From the NCBI GenBank assembly GCA_036675565.1, contig JAKFER010000316.1, positions 1-58,674 on the forward strand: a stretch of 58,674 nt of DNA. Reading direction: 5' to 3'. The notes under the pieces are model-generated. The model saw only the letters and a program-made list of their open reading frames with translations, had not been told where the DNA came from and did no database searches. Below, in pieces: positions 8,489-17,387 of the stretch. The position numbers and the translations under genes were made by a program. Each line of letters starts with the position of its first letter. Positions within the stretch are counted from its first letter, which is position 1. The stretch is from JACCYQ01 sp036675565. GTDB taxonomy: Bacteria > Bacteroidota > Bacteroidia > Chitinophagales > Chitinophagaceae.

Positions 8489-10459
8489 ATGGCATTCAAA
8501 AATCAACAGGAATTTATTAACGCATTAGAAAAAGCCGGCGAATTGGTTCGCATAAAAACATATGTAGATCCCAAACTTGAAATTTCGGAGATCACTGACA
8601 GAACCAGCAAAAGTGGACATGGTGGCAAAGCCCTGCTTTTTGAAAATACGGGTTATGATTTTCCCGTATTGATGAATGCTTATGGAAGCGAAAAGCGTAT
8701 GTGCCTGGCATTGGGCGTGGAAAAGCTGGATGATGTGACTAAAGAAATAGAAAACCTTTTTCATCTGCTTTCTTCACCCAAAGAAAGTATGCTGGATAAA
8801 TTAAAATTATTACCGAAGCTGGGGCAGTTTGCTTCCTGGATGCCAAAAGTAAAAAGCGGGAGAGGAGAGTGCCAGGAAGTAATCATGGCAGAACCCGACA
8901 TCACCAAATTGCCGGTGATAACCTGCTGGCCAAAAGATGGTGGCCCCTTTGTTACCCTGCCCATTATTCATACCAAAGATCCATTAACCAATAACAGGAA
9001 TGTTGGTATGTATCGCATGCAGGTTTACGGCCCCACACTAACCGGAATGCATTGGCATAAACATAAAGTTTCAGCAAAACATTTTAATGAATACAAAAAA
9101 TTGAATAAGCGCATGCCCGTTGCCGTTGCTCTTGGCGGTGATCCCATTTATGCATATTCTGCAACGGCTCCGTTACCTGAGAATGTGGATGAATATATGC
9201 TGGCGGGTTTTTTAAGAAAGAAAAAAGTAGAACTGGTAAAATGTATTACACAGCCTGATGTAGAAGTGCCTGCAGATGCGGATTTTATCATAGAAGGATA
9301 TGTGGAGCCTAATGACGAATTGATTTGGGAAGGGCCTTTTGGAGATCATACCGGCTATTATTCTTTACCCGATTGGTATCCGCGTTTTCACATCACGGCT
9401 ATCACCCATAAAAAAAATGCGGTTTATCCAGCCACTATTGTAGGCATACCACCACAGGAAGATGCATGGCTTGGCAAGGCTACTGAAAGAATTTTCCTGG
9501 CACCGATTAAAATGACCATGGTTCCTGAAATGGTGGATATGGAAATGCCGGTTGAAGGCGTTTTTCACAACCTGGTGATTGCCCGTTTCAAAAAAGAATA
9601 TGCGGGACAGGGTCAAAAAGTAATGAACGCCATGTGGGGAGCAGGACAAATGATGTTTAATAAAATTTTGGTTTTGACTGCCCTGAACGAAGAACAAAAT
9701 GCAAAGGATATTTTCCCACTTTCAGATTATGAAACATTGGCAAGAGATGTATTCAAAAACCTTGACCCGGCCAATGATATTTATTTTTCAACCGGGCCAA
9801 TGGATGTTTTAGATCACAGCTGCAGCAAAATGGGTTTTGGCGGTAAAATGTGTATTGATGGTTCTTTTAAATATGATGAAGAAAAAAGTGATCAAAGACT
9901 GGATGAAAATATTGCTGCCATTAATATCAATGCCATTAAACAAGTGTTGAATAATTTTTCGGAAATAAAACATGTAAACACCAGCTTACTCAATAAAGAA
10001 ATTCCATGCCTGGTAATATCTGTTGAAAAAAACAGGTTAGGACATTTAAATGAATTGCATAAAACCATTTGCCAGTACCAGGATATTGAAACGATTAAAA
10101 TGATATTGTATGTTGAACATACAGTTGATGCAAATGATTTGACGGTTTCACTATGGCGATTATGTAACAATATGGATCCCAAAAGAGATGTGATTCTTGT
10201 TCAGCGACCTTCACTGTCCAACACCAGCAAAACATTTGCCTGCATTGGTTTTGATGGAACTATTAAGACCCAGGAAATGGATAATTTCCAGCGGGACTGG
10301 CCCAACATTATAGTTGCCGATGATGAAACCATTGAATCGGTTGATGCAAAATGGGATTTGTTGGGTATGGGTGAATTTATTCCATCACCTTCATTAAAAT
10401 TCAAACACCAGATGTATGGAGAAGAAGCGATAGCTTCAAAGTCTGTGACGGCTGAATAG
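8489..10459 (+). CDS. UbiD family (de)carboxylase
   Basis: A 656-residue prenylated-FMN-dependent decarboxylase. Members include UbiD and the menaquinone-pathway decarboxylases; in Bacteroidota, which make menaquinone, an aromatic acid such as a naphthoate is a reasonable but unproven substrate. The hallmark block EGPFGDHTGYYS (about residues 270-281) carries the catalytic glutamate, and IIEGYVEP and IVGIPPQEDAW flank it. It is longer than E. coli UbiD because of a C-terminal extension, as in many homologues of this phylum. It is monocistronic, and no ubiX-like prenyltransferase is in the window. Confidence 0.88.
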   Translation: MAFKNQQEFINALEKAGELVRIKTYVDPKLEISEITDRTSKSGHGGKALLFENTGYDFPVLMNAYGSEKRMCLALGVEKLDDVTKEIENLFHLLSSPKESMLDKLKLLPKLGQFASWMPKVKSGRGECQEVIMAEPDITKLPVITCWPKDGGPFVTLPIIHTKDPLTNNRNVGMYRMQVYGPTLTGMHWHKHKVSAKHFNEYKKLNKRMPVAVALGGDPIYAYSATAPLPENVDEYMLAGFLRKKKVELVKCITQPDVEVPADADFIIEGYVEPNDELIWEGPFGDHTGYYSLPDWYPRFHITAITHKKNAVYPATIVGIPPQEDAWLGKATERIFLAPIKMTMVPEMVDMEMPVEGVFHNLVIARFKKEYAGQGQKVMNAMWGAGQMMFNKILVLTALNEEQNAKDIFPLSDYETLARDVFKNLDPANDIYFSTGPMDVLDHSCSKMGFGGKMCIDGSFKYDEEKSDQRLDENIAAININAIKQVLNNFSEIKHVNTSLLNKEIPCLVISVEKNRLGHLNELHKTICQYQDIETIKMILYVEHTVDANDLTVSLWRLCNNMDPKRDVILVQRPSLSNTSKTFACIGFDGTIKTQEMDNFQRDWPNIIVADDETIESVDAKWDLLGMGEFIPSPSLKFKHQMYGEEAIASKSVTAE

Positions 10460-10574
10460 TTCATAAATCGTTAAATACTGTTTCTGCATTGGCGGATTTC
10501 GTAAATTTATTGAACCAATAATTAGTCAACATCTTTAGTTTGTTAATCACATCTTTCAAGAAAAATTTTATAAA

Positions 10575-11498
10575 ATGAAAAAAGTGGGCCTGGGTTTTGT
10601 GATGACGCTGGTAACTGCAGCAGCTTTTACGCAGGATAAAACAGCTCCTTTAGTATTTGAAAATACTTTGCTTTGGAAGATCAGTGGCAAAGAAATTACC
10701 AAACCTTCTTATTTGTTTGGCACTATTCACATGTTGTGTAAAGAAGATGCCATTTTAAGTGACAGTCTGAATTATATTATAGAGCAAACGGATGATGTTT
10801 ATTTTGAAGTGGATATGGACAACATCTTCGAAATGCTGGGAATGATGAAGCAAATGAAGATGCGTAATGATACCACATGGGCAGACTTATTAAGCGAGGA
10901 GGATTACGAGAAAGTCAAAGCATACTTCATGGAAAGGAGGTTACTGCTTCCATTTTCAACCATGGAAACTTATAAACCTTTCCTGGCCGCTTCCATGTTG
11001 ATTGAAGGAAGCAGTCATTGCGAATCTTCTGTTGCCATGGAGCAGGTAATTATGACAGAAGCCAAAAAAAAGAAAAAGAAAATAAAAGGTTTGGAAACGA
11101 TGGCATCACAATTGGCAATTTTTGACCAGATTCCATATAAACTTCAAGCCGACCAGTTAGTAGAATTTATTAATAAAGAAGCAGAAGGTAGTAATACTGA
11201 CAGTGGCGATGAATTAGCGGAGTTGATGGCTGCCTGGCTTAGCCAGGATCTTCAAAGGCTGGAAGAAATTACCTTAAAAACAGATATTGGCTTATCCAGT
11301 TTTACCGATATCCTCTTATTTAACAGGAACCAGAAATGGGTGGAAAAATTGGATGATCTTTTACCGGGTCATTCCATGCTGGTGGCCGTAGGAGCAGGGC
11401 ATTTGCCAGGGAAAAAGGGCGTTATCAATTTGCTCCGGGAAGCTGGATACACCGTAACACCTGTTCAGAACAAGATGCTCCGAACCAAAGAAATTTAA
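10575..11498 (+). CDS. TraB/GumN family exported protein
   Basis: A 307-residue protein with an N-terminal signal peptide (about 18 residues, ending ..AAAFTQ) and a TraB/GumN (Tiki-like) domain. The conserved motifs are SYLFGTIHM near residue 45, the E-rich DVYFEVDM strand, and the C-terminal VAVGAGHLPGKKG. Related Tiki proteins are metalloproteases, and the His and Glu residues in these motifs are candidate ligands; no activity is established for this bacterial branch. It is followed at once by a strong terminator. Confidence 0.88.
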   Translation: MKKVGLGFVMTLVTAAAFTQDKTAPLVFENTLLWKISGKEITKPSYLFGTIHMLCKEDAILSDSLNYIIEQTDDVYFEVDMDNIFEMLGMMKQMKMRNDTTWADLLSEEDYEKVKAYFMERRLLLPFSTMETYKPFLAASMLIEGSSHCESSVAMEQVIMTEAKKKKKKIKGLETMASQLAIFDQIPYKLQADQLVEFINKEAEGSNTDSGDELAELMAAWLSQDLQRLEEITLKTDIGLSSFTDILLFNRNQKWVEKLDDLLPGHSMLVAVGAGHLPGKKGVINLLREAGYTVTPVQNKMLRTKEI

Positions 11499-11504
11499 AA
11501 AAAA

Positions 11505-11528
11505 GCCGGTTTTTATGCCGGCTTTTTT
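11505..11528 (+). terminator. Bidirectional intrinsic terminator between the TraB gene and ndk
   Basis: GCCGG-TTTTTAT-GCCGGC-type hairpin followed by six T on the plus strand and by eight T on the minus strand. It can end both the TraB/GumN transcript and the converging ndk transcript. Confidence 0.9.
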
Positions 11529-11547
11529 ATGTCAATTTTTTTCAAGA

Positions 11548-11964
11548 TCAGAATTGCTCTAGCCGGCTAAAAAAGAAATCGCCTTCAATTTTTGCATTCT
11601 CATCACTGTCACTTCCATGAACTGCATTTTCACCCATAGAAGTAGCGTATAATTTGCGGATGGTTCCTTCATCTGCTTTTGATGGATCAGTAGCACCGAT
11701 CACTTTTCTGAAATCAGCTACAGCATTATCTTTTTCAAGTATTGCGGCAATGATGGGACCACTGCTCATAAAATCTACAAGCTCCTGGTAAAATGGTCTT
11801 TCCTTATGCACTTCGTAAAATTGCCCGGCTCTTTCTGCTGTAAGGCTGGTCATTTTTAAAGCAACCACCCTGAAACCGTTTTGAATAATGTGATTAATGA
11901 TAGCCCCCGCATGCCCGTTTTTCATTGCATCGGGTTTAATCATGGTAAATGTCCTGTTCGTCAT
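11548..11964 (-). CDS. ndk: Nucleoside-diphosphate kinase
   Basis: Transfers the gamma phosphate of ATP to nucleoside diphosphates through a phospho-histidine intermediate, balancing NTP and dNTP pools. From the ATG at 11964 it has 138 residues, the normal length; an in-frame upstream ATG at 12000 is rejected because it adds a non-conserved leader. The active-site motif GENAVHGSDS places the catalytic His at residue 116, and FTMIKPDA opens the protein as in all NDKs. It converges on the TraB gene and diverges from the DHH phosphoesterase gene. Confidence 0.97.
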   Translation of the reverse strand: MTNRTFTMIKPDAMKNGHAGAIINHIIQNGFRVVALKMTSLTAERAGQFYEVHKERPFYQELVDFMSSGPIIAAILEKDNAVADFRKVIGATDPSKADEGTIRKLYATSMGENAVHGSDSDENAKIEGDFFFSRLEQF

Positions 11965-12021
11965 AATATTAAATGTTTTTGCGCCGCAAATGTATGACAA
12001 ACAATTTAGCCAAAGAGCTTA

Positions 12022-12052
12022 TTGGCCAATAACTGAATTACACCTACTTTTG
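12022..12052 (+). promoter_or_regulatory. Promoter of the DHH phosphoesterase gene
   Basis: TTG at 12022, then 20 bp, then TACTTTTG at 12045-12052, matching the Bacteroidota TTG-N19/20-TAnnTTTG pattern. The ATG follows only 9 bp after the -7 box, so the mRNA is predicted to have almost no 5' leader. Confidence 0.7.
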
Positions 12053-12061
12053 CCACCTTTT

Positions 12062-13069
12062 ATGAAACCGATCGATCAAATATTTTTCCAACTTACTGAG
12101 CCAAAAAAAGTGGTGATCACCATGCACCAGAAACCCGATGCAGACGCGATGGGTTCGGCATTGGCACTTTATCATTTTTTGATTCAGTTTGGTCATTCCG
12201 TTACGATCATTTCTCCAACCAACTGGGCAGATTGGCTAAACTGGCTGCCAGGTGCCAAAACAGCAATTGATTTTGAAAGAAACCGCGAAAAATCAGTTAC
12301 CATTTTACAGGAAACAGATTGGTTGTTTTGCCTTGATTTTAACCATATGGACCGCACGAAAAACCTTGCTCCCATATTAACTGGTTTATCATGCACCAAG
12401 ATTTTGATTGATCATCACCAGCAACCCGATACCGCCAATTTTGATTATGGCATCAGTGATACTAAAAAAAGCAGCACCTGCGAAATGATCTACGATTTCA
12501 TCATCGCATCAAAGCATGAAGAAAAAATTAATAAAGAAGTGGGCGAATGTATTTACGCTGGTGTTATTGCTGATACAGGTTCGTTCCGCTTTTCAAGCAC
12601 CCATGCTGGTGTGCATCGCCTGGTGGCAGACTTGAAAGACAGGGGACTTGAACATATTGCTGTTCATGAAGCATTGTATGATAACTTTCTCGAGAATAGA
12701 TTACGTTTTATTGGAAACGTATTGATGAACCGGATGGAAGTTTTTTATGAATACAACACCGCTTTAATTACTATTCCAAAATCAGATCTGTTAAAATATT
12801 ATATAAAAACAGGCGATACGGAAGGATTGGTCAATTATCCGCTCAGTATAAAAGGCATAAAATTAGCGGCATTGGTTATAGACCGGGATGAAGAACGCAA
12901 ATGGTCGTTCCGCAGTAAGTCCGGGTTTGATTGCAATACATTTGCACGTAAATATTTCCAGGGTGGGGGTCACTTTAATGCAGCTGGCGGCAGGGATTCA
13001 GCTTCGTTGAATGAAACCGTGGAAAAATTTATCAAAGCAATGAAAGAAAATGAATCACTCTTATCTTAA
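12062..13069 (+). CDS. DHH/DHHA1 phosphoesterase (NrnA/oligoribonuclease-like)
   Basis: A 335-residue DHH-superfamily phosphoesterase. Relatives degrade short oligonucleotides (nanoRNA), pAp or cyclic-dinucleotide products with Mn2+. The metal motifs are MHQKPDADAMGSA (His22, Asp26, Asp28), FCLDFNHMDR, LIDHHQQPD near residue 118 and GVIADTGSFRFSS; the DHHA1 substrate loop is GGGHFNAAGG near the C-terminus. I start at 12062 because the longer in-frame ORF overlaps ndk and lacks homology. The gene diverges from ndk and has a clear promoter of its own. Confidence 0.9.
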   Translation: MKPIDQIFFQLTEPKKVVITMHQKPDADAMGSALALYHFLIQFGHSVTIISPTNWADWLNWLPGAKTAIDFERNREKSVTILQETDWLFCLDFNHMDRTKNLAPILTGLSCTKILIDHHQQPDTANFDYGISDTKKSSTCEMIYDFIIASKHEEKINKEVGECIYAGVIADTGSFRFSSTHAGVHRLVADLKDRGLEHIAVHEALYDNFLENRLRFIGNVLMNRMEVFYEYNTALITIPKSDLLKYYIKTGDTEGLVNYPLSIKGIKLAALVIDRDEERKWSFRSKSGFDCNTFARKYFQGGGHFNAAGGRDSASLNETVEKFIKAMKENESLLS

Positions 13070-13082
13070 ATAATTTTCTTAC

Positions 13083-13278
13083 TTATATCATCACCCAAAA
13101 AAATGAAATGAGCCATTATGAAATAGAATTCCAATCGCATTGATTATTGGTCCATTACCTTCGACAAAAAAAAACATAAAAAATAAACAAATGAAATGAG
13201 CAATAATAAAAAGTTTAAAATTCAATAAGAATAATTATTGGCGAATTACATTTGGCAAAATAAAAACAATAAACAAAA
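13083..13278 (+). repeat. Degenerate tandem duplication upstream of the FKBP gene
   Basis: Two related AT-rich copies of roughly 95 bp each begin with AAATGAAATGAGC (about 13102 and 13190), share GATTATTGG/AATTATTGG plus ATTAC-TT-G, and end in ATAAAC. A third partial copy coincides with the start codon context of the downstream gene. It looks like a duplicated promoter/5' region. Confidence 0.55.
13247..13254 (+). promoter_or_regulatory. -7 promoter box upstream of the FKBP gene
   Basis: TACATTTG matches TAnnTTTG and lies 30 bp before the ATG at 13285, inside the second copy of the duplicated upstream sequence. The equivalent place in the first copy reads TACCTTCG, a weaker match. Confidence 0.5.
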
Positions 13279-13284
13279 AAACAA

Positions 13285-14250
13285 ATGAAAACAATTACAG
13301 GTTTCTGTATGATAGTGGTTGCCGTGTTTGCTTTTGCAAGCTGCAACAATGTGGATTTTAAAAAAACCAAAGGAGGAATGCCTTACAAGATCTTTAGTGA
13401 AAAAGGTGGAGAGAAAGTTACACCTGAATCAATCCTGAAGGTGCATATCAAACGTTCCATTGGTGATAGCATGTTATTTGACACAAGAGAAGGTATGGCT
13501 GCATACATTCCGGTTAACAGCCCCGTGCAACCTTATGACATCTCTGAATTATTCACTTCAATTAAAAGTGGTGATAGTATCTATACCGTTCAAATGGTTG
13601 ATACATTTATCAAACGCAGTCCGGAGCAGGTGCCACCACAGTTTAAAAATGGCGATGAGCTGATCAGCACTTTTAAAGTGATCAAAGTTTTTAAAAACCA
13701 GGAAGAAGCCCAGGCTGATATGCAAAATGAACAAACAGCTGCAATGTTAAAAGATCCCAGGTTCCAGGAGCAGTTGAAAAAAGATGATGCAGCCATCCAG
13801 GATTATCTTTCAAAAAACAATATCAAGGCAACTAAAATTGGCATGGGCACTTATGTGGAGATCATAGAACCAGGCTCAGGACCAGATGTGGATCCCGGCA
13901 AATTTGTTAGTTTGAATTATACCGGAAAAACATTTGAAGGAAAATCTTTCGATTCAAATACGGATCCTGCTTTTAATCATTTGGAGCCATTGGAATTAGT
14001 GGTTGATCAAAGTCCAATGATCAAAGGTTTCCAGGAAGGCATTAAGGAATTAAAGAAAGGTGCAAAAGCAAGATTATTTATTCCTTCTATTTTAGCTTAT
14101 GGCGAAAATGCACCCTCACAGGAAATTAAGGCAAATGAAAATTTGATATTTGAAATTGAGGTTTTGGATGTAAAGGATGAAGCGCCACAGGCAAATATGC
14201 CTCCACCACCAGCACCAACAAGAGTTGATACGGCTCAACCAAAAAATTGA
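13285..14250 (+). CDS. FKBP-type peptidyl-prolyl isomerase lipoprotein
   Basis: A 321-residue lipoprotein with signal peptide and lipobox FASC (Cys 20), so an envelope-attached foldase. The C-terminal FKBP domain (about residues 190-297) shows VSLNYTGKTFEGKSFDSN, PMIKGFQEGIKELKKGAKARLFIPS and LAYGENA, the rapamycin-binding-fold signatures. Residues 25-150 form a second, more divergent FKBP-like half (LKVHIKRSIGDSMLFDTR). The tail is Pro/Ala-rich. It is followed by an intrinsic terminator and appears monocistronic. Confidence 0.92.
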   Translation: MKTITGFCMIVVAVFAFASCNNVDFKKTKGGMPYKIFSEKGGEKVTPESILKVHIKRSIGDSMLFDTREGMAAYIPVNSPVQPYDISELFTSIKSGDSIYTVQMVDTFIKRSPEQVPPQFKNGDELISTFKVIKVFKNQEEAQADMQNEQTAAMLKDPRFQEQLKKDDAAIQDYLSKNNIKATKIGMGTYVEIIEPGSGPDVDPGKFVSLNYTGKTFEGKSFDSNTDPAFNHLEPLELVVDQSPMIKGFQEGIKELKKGAKARLFIPSILAYGENAPSQEIKANENLIFEIEVLDVKDEAPQANMPPPPAPTRVDTAQPKN

Positions 14251-14280
14251 TTTTTAATTCAAAATAAAGACGACCTTTAC

Positions 14281-14309
14281 AGCCCTTCACCTTTGGTGAG
14301 GGGCTTTTT
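14281..14309 (+). terminator. Intrinsic terminator after the FKBP gene
   Basis: A stem of about 11 bp (AGCCCTTCACC / GGTGAGGGGCT, one G-T pair) with a TTT loop, followed by five T. Confidence 0.9.
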
Positions 14310-14535
14310 GCGGTCACTCAAATGCTTGAAGTTCAGAATTGTTTTTCAGCGCATTTAAATGGTCCCGTTTTTAGTCCAAGCATCCAAAACCGGTGCAGTT
14401 CCAACCCCTTCGAAAAAATGTTTAGTTAAGGTTTTCCACCCTAATTTTTGCTTAAAAAATAAGATCCCGATCTGTGACTACCACTTAGGTCGATTAGGCT
14501 TTTGATTTCAAAAGAATTAAAAAGAACTACAAACC
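14310..14535. other. Intergenic stretch with a possible coding remnant
   Basis: This part of a 316-bp gap contains no complete gene. On the minus strand an open frame with balanced composition runs from about 14485 down to a stop near 14359 and reads KQKLGWKTLTKHFFEGVG in its middle, without a start codon and with a stop upstream after PKW. It may be the relic of a gene or part of a dispersed repeat. Confidence 0.35.
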
Positions 14536-14536
14536 A

Positions 14537-14568
14537 AAAGAACAACTTTTCAAAGTTGTTCTTTTTTT
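14537..14568 (-). terminator. Terminator at the end of folP
   Basis: A 12-13 bp stem AAAGAACAACTTT / AAAGTTGTTCTTT with a 2-3 nt loop lies directly after the folP stop codon. On the plus strand it is followed by seven T, on the minus strand by a shorter T run. Confidence 0.75.
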
Positions 14569-15397
14569 ATGCAGATAAGTATGCGTCATAAATCCTGATG
14601 GCTTCAATTGTTTCTTTTACATCATGCACCCTTAATATATTGGCGCCATGGATCAAGCTCAGCGTGTTTAAAACAGTTGTACCATTCAACGCATTCAATG
14701 CACTAATCTCCAGTGTCCTGGTTACCATCGATTTTCTTGAAATACCAACCAATAATGGACATTCAAGCATTTTAAGCGATTCCATATTCTTAAATAACAA
14801 AAAGTTTTGAGTCACAGTTTTTCCAAATCCAAAACCGGGATCAATAATAATATCATTCACTCCTGCAGCTTTTAACCTGGCTGTATGGGTGATGAAAAAA
14901 TCAACCACCTCTGTTACCAAATTTTCATACACAGGATTTTGTTGCATATTCTGGGGATTGCCTTTCATGTGCATTAATACATAAGGAACACCCAATTTTG
15001 CAACAGTTTCATACATATATGGATCAATACTACCGGCACTGATATCATTAATTATCGATGCGCCTGCACCAATGGCTTCTTTAGCAACGGAAGACCAGAA
15101 GGTATCAACAGAAATAATAGTGTCCGGAAAATGTTTATGAACCAATTCAATGGCCGGAATTATTCTTGGCATTTCTTCATCTGCCAGTAAAAATTCACTG
15201 CCCGGCCTTGTACTTTGTCCACCCATGTCCAATATAGTGGCACCCTGGGAAATTAGTGATGATGCCCTTTCAAGGAGTGCATCTGCCTGTTGAATACGGC
15301 TGCTTTTGTAAAAAGAATCCGGCGTTATATTGATGATTCCCATCACGATGGGTTTATCAATGACCAGCAAACGGCCTTTACAATTAAGTGTAAACAT
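14567..15397 (-). CDS. folP: Dihydropteroate synthase
   Basis: Condenses 4-aminobenzoate with 6-hydroxymethyl-dihydropterin diphosphate to dihydropteroate in folate synthesis; it is the sulfonamide target. 276 residues from the ATG at 15397 (MFTLNCKGRLLVI). The signatures GIINITPDSFYKSS, ILDMGGQSTRPGSE, INDISAG and DIIIDPGFGFGKT are all present. The longer ORF to 15496 is rejected because it overlaps the divergent DUF1599 gene. The two genes share a 78-bp divergent promoter region. Confidence 0.96.
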   Translation of the reverse strand: MFTLNCKGRLLVIDKPIVMGIINITPDSFYKSSRIQQADALLERASSLISQGATILDMGGQSTRPGSEFLLADEEMPRIIPAIELVHKHFPDTIISVDTFWSSVAKEAIGAGASIINDISAGSIDPYMYETVAKLGVPYVLMHMKGNPQNMQQNPVYENLVTEVVDFFITHTARLKAAGVNDIIIDPGFGFGKTVTQNFLLFKNMESLKMLECPLLVGISRKSMVTRTLEISALNALNGTTVLNTLSLIHGANILRVHDVKETIEAIRIYDAYLSA

Positions 15398-15475
15398 TCG
15401 TGCTTGTTCGTTATTTTTGAAGCTATTGATAAAATTTATTCTAAAGCCAAATTTAAACTGTTTACTACGACAAAT

Positions 15476-16018
15476 ATGCTTAGTACCAATATACAATATG
15501 ATAATGCCATCACATCTGCCCGTGAAATCTTTTTAAAAAAAACACATGACTATGGAACTGCCTGGCGTGTATTACGCACCATCTCTATCGTTGACCAGAT
15601 TTTTATCAAGGCTCAACGCATCAGAACAATCCAGGAAAAAAAACAACAAAAAGTAGTGGATGATATAGCTGCTGAATTCAAAGGAATATTAAACTATGCG
15701 GTGATTGGTTTAATGCAGCTTGATTTAAAACCCGAAGATGGTGAAGAACTTGCAGAGGAAACTGTAGCCGCTTTGTATCGTCAAAAAACAGAAGCCGCAA
15801 AAAGATTAATGGAAGATAAAAACCATGATTATGGAGAAGCGTGGCGAAGTATGAGCCAGGAAAGTTTTGTAGATCTTATCCTCATGAAACTGCAACGGAT
15901 CCGGCAAATATTAACCAATGAAGGTAAAACGCTGATGAGTGAGGGGATCGATGCAAACTATTACGATATCATAAATTACGCAGTTTTCGCATTGATATTA
16001 ATGGATGAAAAGAAATGA
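15476..16018 (+). CDS. DUF1599 protein (nucleotide-modification-associated domain)
   Basis: A 180-residue protein consisting of two copies of one motif set. The first half has KKTHDYGTAWRVLR followed by DQIFIKAQRIRTI; the second has DKNHDYGEAWRSMS followed by DLILMKLQRIRQI. This arrangement is characteristic for the DUF1599 family, also called nucleotide modification associated domain 1. Start ATG at 15476; the longer ORF reaching back to 15290 overlaps folP. It is divergent to folP and followed after 48 bp by the DoxX-like gene, probably one transcript. Activity unknown. Confidence 0.88.
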   Translation: MLSTNIQYDNAITSAREIFLKKTHDYGTAWRVLRTISIVDQIFIKAQRIRTIQEKKQQKVVDDIAAEFKGILNYAVIGLMQLDLKPEDGEELAEETVAALYRQKTEAAKRLMEDKNHDYGEAWRSMSQESFVDLILMKLQRIRQILTNEGKTLMSEGIDANYYDIINYAVFALILMDEKK

Positions 16019-16066
16019 GATTTTTCTGTTGACTTAAAAATCAACTACCGCTATAACCACAGCTAA

Positions 16067-17200
16067 ATGTATAACATGACCAAACTACTCTTACAAATCA
16101 GTCGCATACTGGTTGCCGTTTTATTTATTTTCTCCGGGTTGGTGAAGGCCAATGATCCTTTGGGGCTGAGTTACAAAATGCAGGAGTTTTTTGATCTGTG
16201 GCAGGTGAATGTATTAAACGATTATTCACTGGCTTTTTCCATTTTAATTATTGCCTTTGAAATTATAGCAGGTATAGCCTTGCTTATTGGCTGGCGCATG
16301 CGATTGATCAGTTGGTTGTTATTATTGTTGATTATCTTTTTTACTTTCTTAACAGGGTATGCTTATTTATCAGGGCAATTTAAAGATTGCGGATGCTTCG
16401 GCGATTGCCTTCCCATTACGCCACTAACTTCTTTTTTAAAAGATGTTTTATTATTGGTGCTCATTGGGTTTATTTTTTACCATCGCGATAAAATTCGACC
16501 GGCATTTTCAGCACGCACAAACAACCTGCTTATCATGCTTACTACCATTTTTAGTTTTGCTTTTCAATGGTATGTTTTAACATATAATCCATTGGTGGAT
16601 TGTTTGCCACTAAAAAAAGGAAATCATATTCCTGAAAAAATGAAGGTACCTGCAGATGCCATCACAGATAGTTTTGCCATTCGTTTTATTTATGAAAAGA
16701 ATGGACAACAACATGCATTTTCTCCAGCGGAATTACCTGATGACCTGGATACTTATACTTTTGTTGAAAGAAAAGATGAATTGGTAAGAAAAGGAAATGC
16801 AGAACCTGCACTTAAAGGATTTTCTTTGAACACAACAGACAACCAGGATATAACCGAATCCATTTTACAGCACCCGGACTATGTGTTGTTATTATTTGTG
16901 AATGACCGGGAAGATGATGTAATGAAAAATCTGAAAGGCTCAGATATCGAAAAAGCGCTTACCCACGCTCACAATGATAACCATCCTGTTTATATAGTTT
17001 CAAATACCAGCGAAAATGTTTTGAAAAATTTAAAAGAAATGAACTGGCCATATCCGGTATTAAAACTCGATTTTACGGCATTCAGAACGGCCGCAAGAGC
17101 TAACCCCACATTATACCTAATTGATAAGGGTACTGTTGTGAATAAATGGACAGGAGCAGAGGGATCTAAAGCATTGCAATACATCCTGGAGTATCCCTGA
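16067..17200 (+). CDS. BT_3928-type DoxX-like membrane protein
   Basis: A 377-residue membrane protein. Residues 1-150 contain four helices of DoxX type with the marker FSGLVKANDPLGLSYKMQEF and a cysteine pair in GQFKDCGCFGDCLPITP, as in the MauE/DoxX quinone-linked redox group. The rest (about 185-377) is a soluble thioredoxin-like domain without an obvious CxxC, ending in a strand-rich DKGTVVNKWTG. The DUF1599-DoxX order suggests cotranscription. A second start (MTKLLLQ, 16076) is equally possible. Role in envelope redox chemistry is inference. Confidence 0.82.
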   Translation: MYNMTKLLLQISRILVAVLFIFSGLVKANDPLGLSYKMQEFFDLWQVNVLNDYSLAFSILIIAFEIIAGIALLIGWRMRLISWLLLLLIIFFTFLTGYAYLSGQFKDCGCFGDCLPITPLTSFLKDVLLLVLIGFIFYHRDKIRPAFSARTNNLLIMLTTIFSFAFQWYVLTYNPLVDCLPLKKGNHIPEKMKVPADAITDSFAIRFIYEKNGQQHAFSPAELPDDLDTYTFVERKDELVRKGNAEPALKGFSLNTTDNQDITESILQHPDYVLLLFVNDREDDVMKNLKGSDIEKALTHAHNDNHPVYIVSNTSENVLKNLKEMNWPYPVLKLDFTAFRTAARANPTLYLIDKGTVVNKWTGAEGSKALQYILEYP

Positions 17201-17387
17201 TATATTAAGCTCAACAATTTATTCTATTAAAGAAAAAAATATGTTAGGGAGCAGGTTCAAAATCAGCTTTTTGGATTAACAATTGCAGTATCTTTCTGCT
17301 ATGTAAAATTTTACTTTTTTTACATGAATCCGTACTGATTGCTTTTGCTGCCAGGTCCTTTCAATAAACCTTTAAAATCGCTGTCAT

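Noticed and set aside
8186..8506. Minus-strand ORF of 106 codons between the GMC and UbiD-type genes
   Set aside because: Phe/Asn/Ser/Tyr-rich translation of AT-rich DNA, overlaps the start of the UbiD-type gene and its promoter box; no recognisable motif.
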